Positions 16,105 to 25,109 of a stretch of DNA of 64,000 bases are shown in pieces; within the stretch, counting starts at the first letter, position 1, and every line of letters begins with the position of its first letter. Source of the stretch: Bacillota bacterium. GTDB lineage: Bacteria > Bacillota > Clostridia > Acetivibrionales > JANLFN01. The notes under the pieces are model-generated. The model saw nothing but the letters and a program-made list of their open reading frames with translations, searched no databases and was not told the DNA's origin. Both the position numbers and the translations under genes were made by a program. The stretch lies in assembly GCA_023421675.1 (NCBI GenBank), contig JAEZTC010000013.1, positions 434,001 through 498,000 of the forward strand. Reading direction: 5' to 3'.

Positions 16105-17394
16105 TTGTTTATTCATGTAGTACAGCCAGGTGATTCTCTATGGAAAATTTCACGACGTTATGGAGTTAGTACTCAGGAAATTTCAGATATAAATGAACTG
16201 GATCAATTTCCATATCTTGTAGTAGGTCAGGCCTTGGTAATACCTACCCGGGAATTTTCCTACACTGTCAGACCTGGGGATACGTTGTGGTCAATCAGCA
16301 GAAGATTTAATATTTCCATTAACAATATAGCTGCAGCAAACTCTATTACGAATCAGAATGTCCTTACACCAGGCCAGGTTTTACGAATACCATCCAGATC
16401 GAAGAATTTCGGCTATATCGAAGTTAATGCCTATATAGAACCTTCAACACCTGAAAAAGAAAGAGAAGACATCCGTGAGGTGGGTGAATATCTCACATAC
16501 CTAAGTCCGTTCAGTTACCGCGTTACTGCAGATGGAACACTTGTACCAATAAGAGACGATACAATGATAAGTACTGCCAGGGGGTTAAGAGTAGCTCCAC
16601 TTATGGTTATTACAAACTTTGCCGAGGGAACTTTCAGTACAGAGATCGGTAAGGCAATTCTAACCAGTGAGTCTATTCAGCAAAAGCTGATAGATAATGT
16701 ACTAAGCACTATGAGAAGCAAGGGATACTATGGTCTAAATATAGATTTTGAACGGCTTCCGCGGGAAGAAAGAGAAAGCTATAATAATTTTTTGAGAAAA
16801 GTAGTAGCAGCTTTGCATAGGGAAAATTATGTAGTGTCAACCGCATTAGCCCCAAAAACTTCTGCAACACAGGTTGGAGCTTGGTATGAGGCACATGACT
16901 ACCGTGCTCATGGTGAGATTGTTGATTTTGTAATAATAATGACTTATGAGTGGGGCTGGTCGGGCGGACCGCCACTTCCGGTTGCACCTATAAGGAATGT
17001 AAGGGCTGTTCTCGATTATGCTGTAAGTGTAATTCCACCCAAAAAAATAATGATGGGTATGCCTCTTTACGGCTATGACTGGACACTTCCGTATGTTCCG
17101 AATGGGCCATTTGCAAGAAGGGTAAGTCCACAGCAAGCAATAGCTATTGCTGCACAGTTTAATCAGGCGATAAAGTATGATTATCAGGCACAATCACCAT
17201 TTATAAATTATACTGATAATAACGGAAAGGCACATATTATCTGGTTTGAAGATGCAAGAAGTGTAAGAGCAAAATTCCTTCTGGCAAATGAATTTGGCTT
17301 AAGAGGAGTAAGCTATTGGCTTCTTGGTTTGGACTTCCCGCAGAATTGGGCTGTTCTTGATGATATGTTCAACATTGTAAAAGTCATCAGATAA
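16105..17394 (+). CDS. LysM-GH18 spore peptidoglycan hydrolase (YaaH/SleL-like)
   Basis: About 429 residues: two N-terminal LysM domains (VQPGDSLWKISRRYGVS and VRPGDTLWSISRRFNIS) that bind glycan, then a GH18 barrel with the catalytic segment GLNIDFERLP (the D-x-E proton-donor motif), IIMTYEWGWSG and the barrel end SYWLLGLDFPQNW. SleL/YaaH relatives are N-acetylglucosaminidases acting on spore cortex during germination, so a spore role is likely. No signal peptide is present, as is usual for this family. The start is TTG at 16105, eight bases after GGAAG, rather than the GTG at 16096 that overlaps the ribosome site. Confidence 0.88.
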   Translation: MFIHVVQPGDSLWKISRRYGVSTQEISDINELDQFPYLVVGQALVIPTREFSYTVRPGDTLWSISRRFNISINNIAAANSITNQNVLTPGQVLRIPSRSKNFGYIEVNAYIEPSTPEKEREDIREVGEYLTYLSPFSYRVTADGTLVPIRDDTMISTARGLRVAPLMVITNFAEGTFSTEIGKAILTSESIQQKLIDNVLSTMRSKGYYGLNIDFERLPREERESYNNFLRKVVAALHRENYVVSTALAPKTSATQVGAWYEAHDYRAHGEIVDFVIIMTYEWGWSGGPPLPVAPIRNVRAVLDYAVSVIPPKKIMMGMPLYGYDWTLPYVPNGPFARRVSPQQAIAIAAQFNQAIKYDYQAQSPFINYTDNNGKAHIIWFEDARSVRAKFLLANEFGLRGVSYWLLGLDFPQNWAVLDDMFNIVKVIR

Positions 17395-17413
17395 TTTTTG
17401 AATATTAATTATT

Positions 17414-17442
17414 GAGGCTGCTGTTAATGCAGCCTTAACTAT
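17414..17442 (+). terminator. Terminator-like hairpin after the GH18 gene
   Basis: GAGGCTGC pairs with GCAGCCTT around TGTTAAT. The downstream T tract is interrupted, so efficiency is uncertain. Confidence 0.5.
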
Positions 17443-17458
17443 TATCTATAAATACGTC

Positions 17459-17642
17459 ATATAGGATAAAGTAAATTTCTTATACATCATTTGCATTTCA
17501 AAAGCTAAAATAAATTGGTACGAAATAGTTTTTACTTTATCCTATTACAGATGTAATAAGTTGAATTAAGAAAATTTATGCATACCATCATGGCCGGCAT
17601 TAAGGACATGATGCATATTAAATATTTAATTCAACTTATATA
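17459..17642 (+). repeat. Dispersed ~185-bp palindromic repeat, copy A
   Basis: Two hairpins in tandem. The first is bounded by TAGGATAAAGTAAA and its complement TTTACTTTATCCTA. The second is bounded by AATAAGTTGAATTAA and TTAATTCAACTTATA and has an inner near-palindrome around CATGGCCGGCATTAAGGACATG. The same architecture, in the opposite orientation and with only scattered differences in the conserved parts, is found at 53727-53912. No reading frame of note. It is probably a miniature mobile element, or possibly a structured RNA. Confidence 0.8.
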
Positions 17643-17752
17643 ATTGTGATTGTAAAAACTCTCAATTTATAATATATTTAGTAATATATATGTCGATTAG
17701 AGTTTATTAATTTATTTATTTCATTTTATATGGTTGTATGGGGGATGACATT

Positions 17753-19612
17753 TTGAATATACAGTTTTTAAGCAGGCTTAAAAGCTCAGACCTGTTAAAA
17801 AATACAAAGGAACAACTCATAAAAAACATTCTTTTCATTTACACCTTCGCAATTTTACTTTTAAAAAGTATTCAATTTGTTGGAATGATGCTGGACAACT
17901 TACATGCTTCAGTGTCATTTGCATTTGCGTGCAGGATATTTTTAAATAAAGCCGGTTTTTATATAGGATTTATACTTATATTTGTTTCATTTGGATATCT
18001 TTTTAAGAGCCGAAGAAAAAGAGCCTGGTATCTTTTTATCATCAATTCATTTTTATCAATACTTTTACTGCTTGATATGTGGTATTACCGAGGATTTAGT
18101 ACTATGCCGACGCTGCATGTACTTGGACAGAGCTCAAATTTAAATGGTCTTGGAGACAGTATATTCGGGATGGCTCATAGGGTGGACCTTGTGTTCTTAT
18201 TTGACTTGCCGGTAATTTTCCTTCTTCTTATTATTTTCAGAAAAAAGCTAAAGATTACAGCCAACAGAAATGTTGCTGTTTTTCTGTCATGTATAGCAGT
18301 TGCAGCAGTTGCAATAGCGTTCCTGCCAATAAAGAATTTGTTTAGAGACGAAAAAGACAGGACAGTAGTTGTATATAGTTATGATTCTACAGTTACGTGC
18401 TATGGGTTGTCTCCTATTGGTTACAACATTTACAGCATATATGAATTCTGGAAGGACAGCCAGACAGAAAAGCTTAGTGACGATAAGATAATAGAAATAA
18501 AAAATTGGTATGATCAAAAAAATGAAAATCTGCCAGATAACAAATATAAAGGGATGTTAAAGGGTAAGAACCTTATAATCATGCAGATAGAATCACTTGA
18601 AAAGTTTGTTATTAATCAGAAAATCAATGGTCAGGAAATTACTCCTTACCTTAACAAGATATTAAAAAACAGCTTCTATTTTTCAGAGGTAAATGAACAG
18701 GTTGTCGGAGGAATGAGCTCTGATGCAGATCTTATGACCAATACGTCAATGTACCCGGTAAGAAGCGGAAGCACTTTCTTCAGGTACCCTGACACAACCT
18801 ACAATTCACTGCCCAAGCTGATGAAATCTATGGGGTACACTACTACAGCCATACATCCTGACCCGGGTTCCTTCTGGAATTGGAGAGTTGCTCTTTCATC
18901 AATGGGCTTCCAGAAGTGTATAGATGCTTCGTCTTTTGACGCAAAGGAATCTATTGGAATGGGAATAAGTGACGGTTCATATTTAAGGCAGATTGTGCCT
19001 ATTATTAAAACAATGAAGGCGCCATTCTATACATTCCTTGTAACACTTACAAATCATACTCCATACAATATACCTTCAATTTACAGAAATCTTGATCTGG
19101 ATAAAAATCTTGACAAGACAGAACTGGGAGGTTATCTCCAGAGCATTAACTACACAGACAGACATTTAGGAGTATTCTTTGAAACCCTGGAAAAAGAAGG
19201 AATCCTGGATAACTCCGTAATTGTCATTTACGGCGACCACGAAGGAATTCACAAGTACTTCCCGGATGTAGTGAAGAATTTTAAGCCTTCACAGGAATGG
19301 TGGATGGACAACCATAAGAAAACGCCTTTGATAATTTATTCTCCTGGTATTACAGGTGAAGAGTTTAAGGTAACAGGCGGTGAAATAGATATAATGCCTA
19401 CGGTTTCATACCTTATGGGTGTTGATGAAAAAGCCTATGCTGATACTGCTATGGGACGTAACCTTTTCAAAACAAATAAAGATTTCGCTATAGTCAAAGG
19501 AAAATATGAAGGAGCTCAAGTCAGTGATGCTGATAAGCAGCATGCTTTACAAGGTCCTGTTATTTCCGATACTATAATAAGAAGCAACTACTTTAAAAAG
19601 GCAGGTAAATAG
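17753..19612 (+). CDS. LTA synthase family membrane sulfatase-fold protein
   Basis: About 619 residues: five N-terminal transmembrane helices and a large extracellular sulfatase-fold domain, the layout of lipoteichoic acid synthases, which polymerise glycerol phosphate from phosphatidylglycerol. Metal and active-site blocks seen: IMQIESLEKF, TSMYPVRSGSTFFRYP, FWNWR and IYGDHEG. At the position of the nucleophilic Thr (GKTSD in staphylococcal LtaS) this protein reads GMSSD, so Ser appears to replace Thr. The TTG at 17753 is preferred to the ATG at 17738 because GGGGGATG lies just before it. Copy A of the dispersed repeat ends about 110 bases upstream. No signal-peptidase site or anchor is obvious. 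Confidence 0.88.
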   Translation: MNIQFLSRLKSSDLLKNTKEQLIKNILFIYTFAILLLKSIQFVGMMLDNLHASVSFAFACRIFLNKAGFYIGFILIFVSFGYLFKSRRKRAWYLFIINSFLSILLLLDMWYYRGFSTMPTLHVLGQSSNLNGLGDSIFGMAHRVDLVFLFDLPVIFLLLIIFRKKLKITANRNVAVFLSCIAVAAVAIAFLPIKNLFRDEKDRTVVVYSYDSTVTCYGLSPIGYNIYSIYEFWKDSQTEKLSDDKIIEIKNWYDQKNENLPDNKYKGMLKGKNLIIMQIESLEKFVINQKINGQEITPYLNKILKNSFYFSEVNEQVVGGMSSDADLMTNTSMYPVRSGSTFFRYPDTTYNSLPKLMKSMGYTTTAIHPDPGSFWNWRVALSSMGFQKCIDASSFDAKESIGMGISDGSYLRQIVPIIKTMKAPFYTFLVTLTNHTPYNIPSIYRNLDLDKNLDKTELGGYLQSINYTDRHLGVFFETLEKEGILDNSVIVIYGDHEGIHKYFPDVVKNFKPSQEWWMDNHKKTPLIIYSPGITGEEFKVTGGEIDIMPTVSYLMGVDEKAYADTAMGRNLFKTNKDFAIVKGKYEGAQVSDADKQHALQGPVISDTIIRSNYFKKAGK

Positions 19613-19677
19613 GAATACTTTTTAAAACCGGACATATATGATACTTATCCGAAAAATTAATAGGAGGATGAGAACAA

Positions 19678-20955
19678 ATGAAGAAGGAAACAATAGCAAT
19701 GCTTCTTGCCGGGGGGCAGGGAAGCAGGTTGGGGATTTTGACGAAGCACATGGCGAAACCGGCAGTATTATACGGAGGAAAGTACAGAATAATTGACTTT
19801 TCCCTTAGTAATTGTATCAATTCAGGTATAGATACTGTAGGAGTACTTACACAATATCAGCCTCTTAAACTCAATTCCCATATTGGAATAGGCAAGCCTT
19901 GGGATATGGATAGAATGAACGGCGGTGTTACCATACTTTCGCCGTACATGAGCGAGGAGGCGGGTGAATGGTATAAGGGAACAGCTGATGCTGTTTACCA
20001 GAACATCCAGTACATAGACAAATATAATCCATCTTACGTTGTAATACTTTCGGGTGATCACATTTATAAAATGGATTATTCTCAGATGCTTGATTTTCAT
20101 AAGAAGAAGAAGGCTGATGCGACTATATCCGTTATTAGGGTTCCTATGGATGAAGCAAGCCGTTATGGAATAATGAATACCCAGGAAGACGGAAGAATCT
20201 ATGAATTTGAGGAAAAACCCATAAATCCAAAAAGCGATCTGGCATCTATGGGAATCTATATCTTTAACTGGGAAGCACTCAGAGGGTATCTTATGAAGGA
20301 TAGCTCCATTAAGGATTCTGACCATGATTTCGGTAAAAATGTCATACCTGCGATGCTTAATGATGGACGCAGCATGTGGGCATATAAGTTTGATGGCTAC
20401 TGGAAGGATGTTGGAACAATACAGGCTTATTGGGAATCGAATATGGACCTTGTAAAGAGAGTACCTGAGTTTAATCTTTATGATCCATCGTGGAAGACTT
20501 ATACGCCTAATCCAACAAAACCGGCACATTATATCGGTCCTACCGGAAGTGTTAAAAGGTCTATAATAGCAGAGGGCTGTAAAATTCATGGCACAGTTAT
20601 TAATTCGGTTATTTTCCCGGGTGTATATATAGGTCAAAACGCCGTTGTAGAAGATTCAATAATAATGTCTGACAGCAGGATCCAAGAGAATGTAAAAATT
20701 AAGCAGTGTATTATTGGTGATGATGCAATTATCGGAAAGAATTCTTCGGTAGGATTTGGCGAAATTGTACCCAATGAAACCAAGCCTTCCATATATATAT
20801 CAGGTATTACCGTGATCGGTCAGGGAGCAAATGTTCCGGACAACACATCAATTGGTAAGAACTGCTTTGTGGCTCCAGGAGTTATACAAGAGGAGTTTCC
20901 GAATTTAAATATTCCATCTGGAAAAGGTGTATGCAGAGGCGGTGAATGCGAATGA
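19678..20955 (+). CDS. glgC: Glucose-1-phosphate adenylyltransferase catalytic subunit
   Basis: A 425-residue ADP-glucose pyrophosphorylase, making ADP-glucose for glycogen. LLAGGQGSRLGILTKHMAKPAV is the nucleotide-binding signature; FEEKP and the GlgC block SGDHIYKMDYSQML follow, and a left-handed beta-helix C-terminus carries the hexapeptide repeats. AGGAGGATGAGAACA precedes the ATG. The Asp in SGDHIYKMD is intact, so this is the active partner of the GlgC-GlgD pair. No glgA, glgB or glgP is in the window. Confidence 0.95.
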   Translation: MKKETIAMLLAGGQGSRLGILTKHMAKPAVLYGGKYRIIDFSLSNCINSGIDTVGVLTQYQPLKLNSHIGIGKPWDMDRMNGGVTILSPYMSEEAGEWYKGTADAVYQNIQYIDKYNPSYVVILSGDHIYKMDYSQMLDFHKKKKADATISVIRVPMDEASRYGIMNTQEDGRIYEFEEKPINPKSDLASMGIYIFNWEALRGYLMKDSSIKDSDHDFGKNVIPAMLNDGRSMWAYKFDGYWKDVGTIQAYWESNMDLVKRVPEFNLYDPSWKTYTPNPTKPAHYIGPTGSVKRSIIAEGCKIHGTVINSVIFPGVYIGQNAVVEDSIIMSDSRIQENVKIKQCIIGDDAIIGKNSSVGFGEIVPNETKPSIYISGITVIGQGANVPDNTSIGKNCFVAPGVIQEEFPNLNIPSGKGVCRGGECE

Positions 20956-22073
20956 AAAATACAATGGGAATAATACTTACCGGCGGTAAAACCCCGGGTA
21001 TGAAGGAATTAACCGCTGTACGTACAAGTTCCGCAGTCCCGGTGGGAGGTAAATACAGGGCAATAGACTTTGTACTTTCAAACATGGTCAATTCAGGCAT
21101 AACAAATGTAGGTGTAATAACACAATACAGCTTCCGCTCGCTTATGGATCACCTTGGCTCGGGAAAAGAGTGGGATTTGGACAGAAGATATAATGGGCTT
21201 TTTATCTTCCCGCCAACATTTACCGATGACGATACCGGTTTTTACAGGGGCTCGGCAGATGCCCTTTATAAAAACCTGACCTTTTTGAGGAGAAGCAACG
21301 AGGAGTATGTTCTGATTGCACAGGGTAATTGTGTGTATAAGATGCTCTATAAGGACTTGCTGGAATTCCATATCGAGAAGGAAGCAGATATAACCATTGT
21401 CTATAGGAAAATGAATGATCTTTACCAGAGCGATCTCTCATCCCTTGGAATTGTTAATGTCAGTGAAGAAGGCCTGATAACTGATTTTGAGGAAAAACCA
21501 TTGCACCCTAAAACTGAGAATGGTTCGCTTGGAATGTATATAATGAAGAGAAGCCTTCTTATATCACTCCTTGAAGAAAGCTCGGCACACGGCAATTATG
21601 ACTTTGTTAAGGATATAATTATTAAGAAGGTAAATGAACTTAAAATATATGGTTTTGAATTTGGAGGCTATTGGAGAAGTCTCAGCTCTATAGGAATGTA
21701 TTACAAATGCAACATGGAACTTCTTGATCCCGACCTTCAAATGCATGTTTTCAGTGAAAACGGCAAGGTTTATACAAAGGTAAAAGACGAGGCTCCGGCG
21801 AAGTACAATGATGAAGCTGAAGTTAAGAATTCAATAATCGCAGACGGCTGTATAATTGAAGGCAGGGTTGAAAACAGCGTGCTTTTCCGTGGAGTTACAG
21901 TAAGAAAGGGTGCGTTTATAAAGGATTCTATCATAATGCAGGGTGCGCTAATAGATGAAAGGTCTTTCCTGGAGAATACCATACTGGACAAGGGTGTTGT
22001 CATAACCAGGGAGAAATCCTTGAAGGGCGACTGCAACTGGCCTGTAGTTGTAGGGAAGAATGTAGTGGTGTAG
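20952..22073 (+). CDS. glgD: Glucose-1-phosphate adenylyltransferase, GlgD subunit
   Basis: About 373 residues, homologous to GlgC but of the GlgD type. The N-terminus TGGKTPGMKELTAVRTSSAVPVG lacks the GxGxRL signature, and the GDH motif is replaced by AQGNCVYKMLYKDLL, so catalysis is expected to be weak or absent. GlgD modulates GlgC in a mixed tetramer in Firmicutes. The ATG at 20952 overlaps the glgC stop (ATGA); an ATG six bases upstream is also possible. A strong terminator follows. Confidence 0.93.
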   Translation: MKNTMGIILTGGKTPGMKELTAVRTSSAVPVGGKYRAIDFVLSNMVNSGITNVGVITQYSFRSLMDHLGSGKEWDLDRRYNGLFIFPPTFTDDDTGFYRGSADALYKNLTFLRRSNEEYVLIAQGNCVYKMLYKDLLEFHIEKEADITIVYRKMNDLYQSDLSSLGIVNVSEEGLITDFEEKPLHPKTENGSLGMYIMKRSLLISLLEESSAHGNYDFVKDIIIKKVNELKIYGFEFGGYWRSLSSIGMYYKCNMELLDPDLQMHVFSENGKVYTKVKDEAPAKYNDEAEVKNSIIADGCIIEGRVENSVLFRGVTVRKGAFIKDSIIMQGALIDERSFLENTILDKGVVITREKSLKGDCNWPVVVGKNVVV

Positions 22074-22090
22074 GTAGAATTAGGTTTATA

Positions 22091-22118
22091 GGGAACCCCC
22101 AGAGGGGTTCCTTTTTAG
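22091..22118 (+). terminator. Terminator of glgCD
   Basis: GGAACCCC pairs with GGGGTTCC around a four-base loop, followed by TTTTT. Confidence 0.9.
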
Positions 22119-22143
22119 TTATCTATACCTCAAGATAATCTAA

Positions 22144-22629
22144 TTATGATCTAACTGAATTATTAAATCTTTTCATCTTGACTAAGGTTAAAATAGATAT
22201 ACTTATACCTGTTAGACATTCAATTATTCGTATAATTGTCTGATAAAAGCTAGGGCATTGATCTGCTGTCGCTAATGCAAAAAAGCATATAGACATGCAG
22301 CCAGCAGCTAATATCCTAATAATTGTTTGTTTTTCTTTGGAATCAAAAAGGAGACTATTTGGTCTGCTTTCGTTTGTATCATTGTTTACTTCATATTGTT
22401 TTGTCTCCACACATTTTTGATTAGGTATTTCAGCTTCATCCCTAATCAAATAATCTATTGTAACCCCAAAATAATCACTGATTTCAATAAGCTTATCAAT
22501 CTCAGGTAATGATTGGCCTGACTCCCATTTGGAAACAGCTTGTCTGGATACATTCATTATTTCAGAAAATTCTTCTTGGGTTAAGCCTCTGCTTTTACGT
22601 AATTTTTGTAGTTTCATTTTAAAGTCCAT
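22144..22629 (-). CDS. XRE-family regulator with C-terminal membrane segments
   Basis: 161 residues. An N-terminal HTH_3 domain (KLQKLRKSRGLTQEEFSEIMNVSRQAVSKWESGQSLPEIDKLIEIS, residues about 6-60) is followed by a polar linker and two hydrophobic stretches near residues 105-150 that look membrane-spanning. Membrane-tethered XRE regulators of this type are common in Clostridia and Bacilli; the signal and targets are unknown. The ATG follows GAGGTGATAATTA. Its own promoter region faces the long AT-rich gap to the right. Confidence 0.85.
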   Translation of the reverse strand: MDFKMKLQKLRKSRGLTQEEFSEIMNVSRQAVSKWESGQSLPEIDKLIEISDYFGVTIDYLIRDEAEIPNQKCVETKQYEVNNDTNESRPNSLLFDSKEKQTIIRILAAGCMSICFFALATADQCPSFYQTIIRIIECLTGISISILTLVKMKRFNNSVRS

Positions 22630-23235
22630 TAATTATCACCTCAAATATATAATCTAATAAAAAATGCTAGAATTCTACCAATTAGAGGTTTCATTCTTGT
22701 AAACCGTTAGTTGCAATTTTTTCAATTAATAAAACGGACCTCTATGAATAAAGATATTTAGGTGTTTTAAGGATTCTATAATTTCTTGGATTTTATTATA
22801 TCACTGTTTTCTTTGCTTAAGAATAATCTTTGCATAATAAATTACATAATACTTCATCAAATATGAACTTAAAATTAATTTCTCCTTGCCCCAATGTCAA
22901 ATGTTCTCTGTACTACATTGAATCTATATTGATTTAAACATTATTCATGAATAGCAATGGTTACAATACTATTTGTTTTAACATATAATCGGATTCACCT
23001 CATTCGCAATGTAAATACTATTTTACATTTTCTAGTAAGCATAAAGTTGATTAAGTAAGAAATGGATTAGTATAAATAATCAGTATAAGAGTAAGCATAG
23101 GATAGTAAGAGCATTATAAAACGTCATTAACACACAGTATTTGGAATTTGCTATCTTTACGTTGTTTGACATTGGTTATGTTAATATAGTAAATTTTAAT
23201 TAAATGAAATAAAAGTAGTAGGGGGTGATAGAAGC
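22630..23235. other. AT-rich intergenic stretch, no gene recognised
   Basis: About 600 bases with no reading frame that has a convincing ribosome site and no RNA gene I can identify. TTGACA at 23166-23171, 18 bases before TAAATT, may be a promoter for the CNNM gene leader. The remainder looks like ordinary AT-rich spacer. Confidence 0.4.
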
Positions 23236-23334
23236 TTGGATGATATTCCAGAGGATATACGAAGTACTAATGCATGTTGGTTATTATTGAAAAGTAAAAA
23301 TCGGTTAAAAACAAGTTTTTACAGAAGGCTTTAA
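23236..23334 (+). CDS. Possible 32-codon leader peptide
   Basis: A TTG start lies seven bases after GGGGGTGA and opens a frame reading LDDIPEDIRSTNACWLLLK and ending in a basic tail (YRRL). It stops just before a U-rich hairpin that precedes the CNNM gene. The ribosome site is strong and the product small, which fits a regulatory leader peptide. The product could equally be a chance frame. Confidence 0.3.
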   Translation: MDDIPEDIRSTNACWLLLKSKNRLKTSFYRRL

Positions 23335-23338
23335 ATCC

Positions 23339-23367
23339 AGGCAAATAGGATGAGTATGCCTTTTTTT
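23339..23367 (+). terminator. Candidate attenuator hairpin upstream of the CNNM gene
   Basis: AGGCA pairs with TGCCT around a 13-base loop and is followed by seven T residues. The stem is short, so it may need help from upstream sequence. Its place between a possible leader peptide and a transporter gene suggests conditional termination. Confidence 0.35.
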
Positions 23368-23402
23368 ATTTGTTATAGAAATTATTTATGGGGGATGAAA
23401 AT

Positions 23403-24701
23403 TTGTTTACCGAGATTTTATTATTGATTGTGCTCATTGTGCTGAATGCATTTTTTGCTGCATCTGAGATTGCTTTAATTTCTTTAAATGATAATAAGAT
23501 AAAATTAATGGCCGAGGAAGGAAATAAAAAGGCTATACTTCTAAAAAATTTGCTGGGAGAACCAAGCAAATTTCTTGCAACCATTCAAATTGGCATTACC
23601 CTTGCGGGTTTTCTTGCGAGTGCGTTCGCTGCTGAAAGCTTTTCTGGAAGGTTGGCTGAACTAATCAAACGCACGGGAGTTCCTATTTCTGATGAGTGGC
23701 TTAGAACTATTTCACTTATATTAATTACAATAATTTTATCATATTTTACTCTTGTTTTGGGTGAATTAGTTCCCAAAAGACTAGCTATGAAAAAGGCTGA
23801 GCCTATTTCCATGTTTGCAGTCGGACCGATTAAATTCCTATCTGTCATAACTTCTCCCTTTGTTAAGCTTCTTACCAAGTCTACAAACTTTTTTGTCAGG
23901 CTGTTTGGTGTTGATCCGAATGAAAAGGATGAAGAGGTTACAGAAGAAGAAATACGGATGATGGTGGATGTAGGTGAGGAAAAAGGTACTATTGACCAAG
24001 CAGAGAAAGTTATGATCAATAACATCTTTGAGTTTAACAATAAAACAGTTTCTGATATAATGACTCACAGAACCGATATAGCAGCGCTTCCCGTCGATGC
24101 AGACCTTGCTGATGTAACTTCTTTTATCAACTCTGAAAAATATTCAAGGATACCTATTTATGAAGATAGTATAGATAACATTATTGGAGTAATGCATTCC
24201 AAATACTTGATTAAGTATCTATCTGAAGAAAGTGATAGGGAGAGTTTCAGTTTAAAGGATATTATTAGGGAGCCGTATTTCGTACCAGCGTCCAAAAGAA
24301 CAGACGAACTATTCAAAGAACTGCAGCATAATAAAACTCACTTGGCAATTATCATTGACGAATATGGTGGAACGGCTGGAATTGTTACTTTAGAAGATTT
24401 AATCGAAGAAATTGTTGGGAATATTTTTGATGAAGATGATGAAGTTGAAAAGGAAATCGATGTACTTGATGAAAATACATTTATTATAAATGGTACTACA
24501 AGTTTGGATACTGTGAAGAATTACCTAGAGGTTGATCTGCCTTCGGATGAATATGAGACTTTAAGTGGTTTCGTAATAGGTCAGTTGGGTAGAATACCAG
24601 GAAAAGAGGATAGTCCAAGTATAGAGTTCAATGGTCTTGTATTTAAGGTTGTGGAAGTGGAAGAAAAGCGAGTAGCAAAGGTTAAAGTTTGTAGGACTTA
24701 A
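23403..24701 (+). CDS. CNNM/CorC (hemolysin-family) transporter
   Basis: About 432 residues. An N-terminal CNNM/DUF21 membrane domain with three to four helices (LLLIVLIVLNAFFAASEIALIS, then TIQIGITLAGFLASAFAAE) is followed by a CBS pair (VSDIMTHRTDIAALP..., YSRIPIYEDSIDNIIGVM, FKELQHNKTHLAIIIDEYGGTAGIVTLEDLIEEIVG) and a C-terminal CorC_HlyC domain. Relatives mediate Mg2+ export or divalent-cation homeostasis and are often mislabelled hemolysins. The TTG at 23403 is preferred to the ATG at 23388 because GGGGGATG lies just upstream, as in the LTA-synthase-like gene. No M-box or yybP-ykoY riboswitch is recognisable. Confidence 0.88.
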   Translation: MFTEILLLIVLIVLNAFFAASEIALISLNDNKIKLMAEEGNKKAILLKNLLGEPSKFLATIQIGITLAGFLASAFAAESFSGRLAELIKRTGVPISDEWLRTISLILITIILSYFTLVLGELVPKRLAMKKAEPISMFAVGPIKFLSVITSPFVKLLTKSTNFFVRLFGVDPNEKDEEVTEEEIRMMVDVGEEKGTIDQAEKVMINNIFEFNNKTVSDIMTHRTDIAALPVDADLADVTSFINSEKYSRIPIYEDSIDNIIGVMHSKYLIKYLSEESDRESFSLKDIIREPYFVPASKRTDELFKELQHNKTHLAIIIDEYGGTAGIVTLEDLIEEIVGNIFDEDDEVEKEIDVLDENTFIINGTTSLDTVKNYLEVDLPSDEYETLSGFVIGQLGRIPGKEDSPSIEFNGLVFKVVEVEEKRVAKVKVCRT

Positions 24702-24772
24702 ATTTTAATATCATCCAGAAGTTTTTCTATAAAAAATAATTATTGCTTTGTTGTCTCAAACTAAAAAGAACT

Positions 24773-24810
24773 AAAAGTGTTATCTAATTTATTAGGTAAC
24801 ACTTTTTTAC
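24773..24810 (+). terminator. Terminator of the CNNM gene
   Basis: AAAAGTGTTA pairs with TAACACTTTT around an A/T-rich loop, followed by T residues. Confidence 0.8.
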
Positions 24811-24833
24811 TGTGGAAAGTCCTTGATTCTAAT

Positions 24834-24999
24834 AATTCGGCAGATTAAAAAGAGTTTTGCAGCATAGGCCTGATGAGTCAATAAAACTGATAACTGAAGA
24901 CAACAGAAAATTCTTTCCGATGTCATGCAGACACAGAGCGCCAATAGCCGGTGGTGGAAGTCTTAGATGTCTTACAATCAGGATATTCCGGGAGACGGA
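24834..24999 (+). pseudogene. Shrunken remnant of the arginine-deiminase-like gene
   Basis: About 82 bases starting AATTCGGCAGATTAAAAAG are almost identical to 35641 onward in the intact gene (one mismatch seen, GCAGCAT for GCTGCAT). After three internal deletions the copy resumes with short matches to the middle of the intact gene (CGATGTC, CAGACACAGA-CGCC) and then to its end, including the Cys motif GGGSLRCLT. Two TAA codons directly precede the homology and no start codon is retained. Roughly 166 of about 900 bases remain. The surviving pieces stay in one frame, which produces a misleading 60-codon open frame. Confidence 0.85.
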
Positions 25000-25109
25000 T
25001 TCGCAAAATTTAATGAGTCCCATTACTGAAATTAAATAATATTATATGAATGAAACAAAACTTGAAAAGAGAAGATTAATATCGTCTCTTTCAAAGAGGC
25101 ATTTTATCA

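Noticed and set aside
17459..17642. Simple Rho-independent terminator for the GH18 gene
   Set aside because: The stems are too long, are not followed by T tracts, and recur at 53727-53912 in a different setting; a separate terminator-like hairpin lies at 17414-17442.
22630..23235. tRNA or conserved RNA in the long AT-rich gap
   Set aside because: No cloverleaf, CCA end or GC-rich paired core was seen.
24857..25039. A 60-codon gene containing the GGGSLRCLT motif
   Set aside because: It is the open part of a deleted copy of the gene at 35604-36542, with no start codon of its own and stop codons just upstream of the homology.
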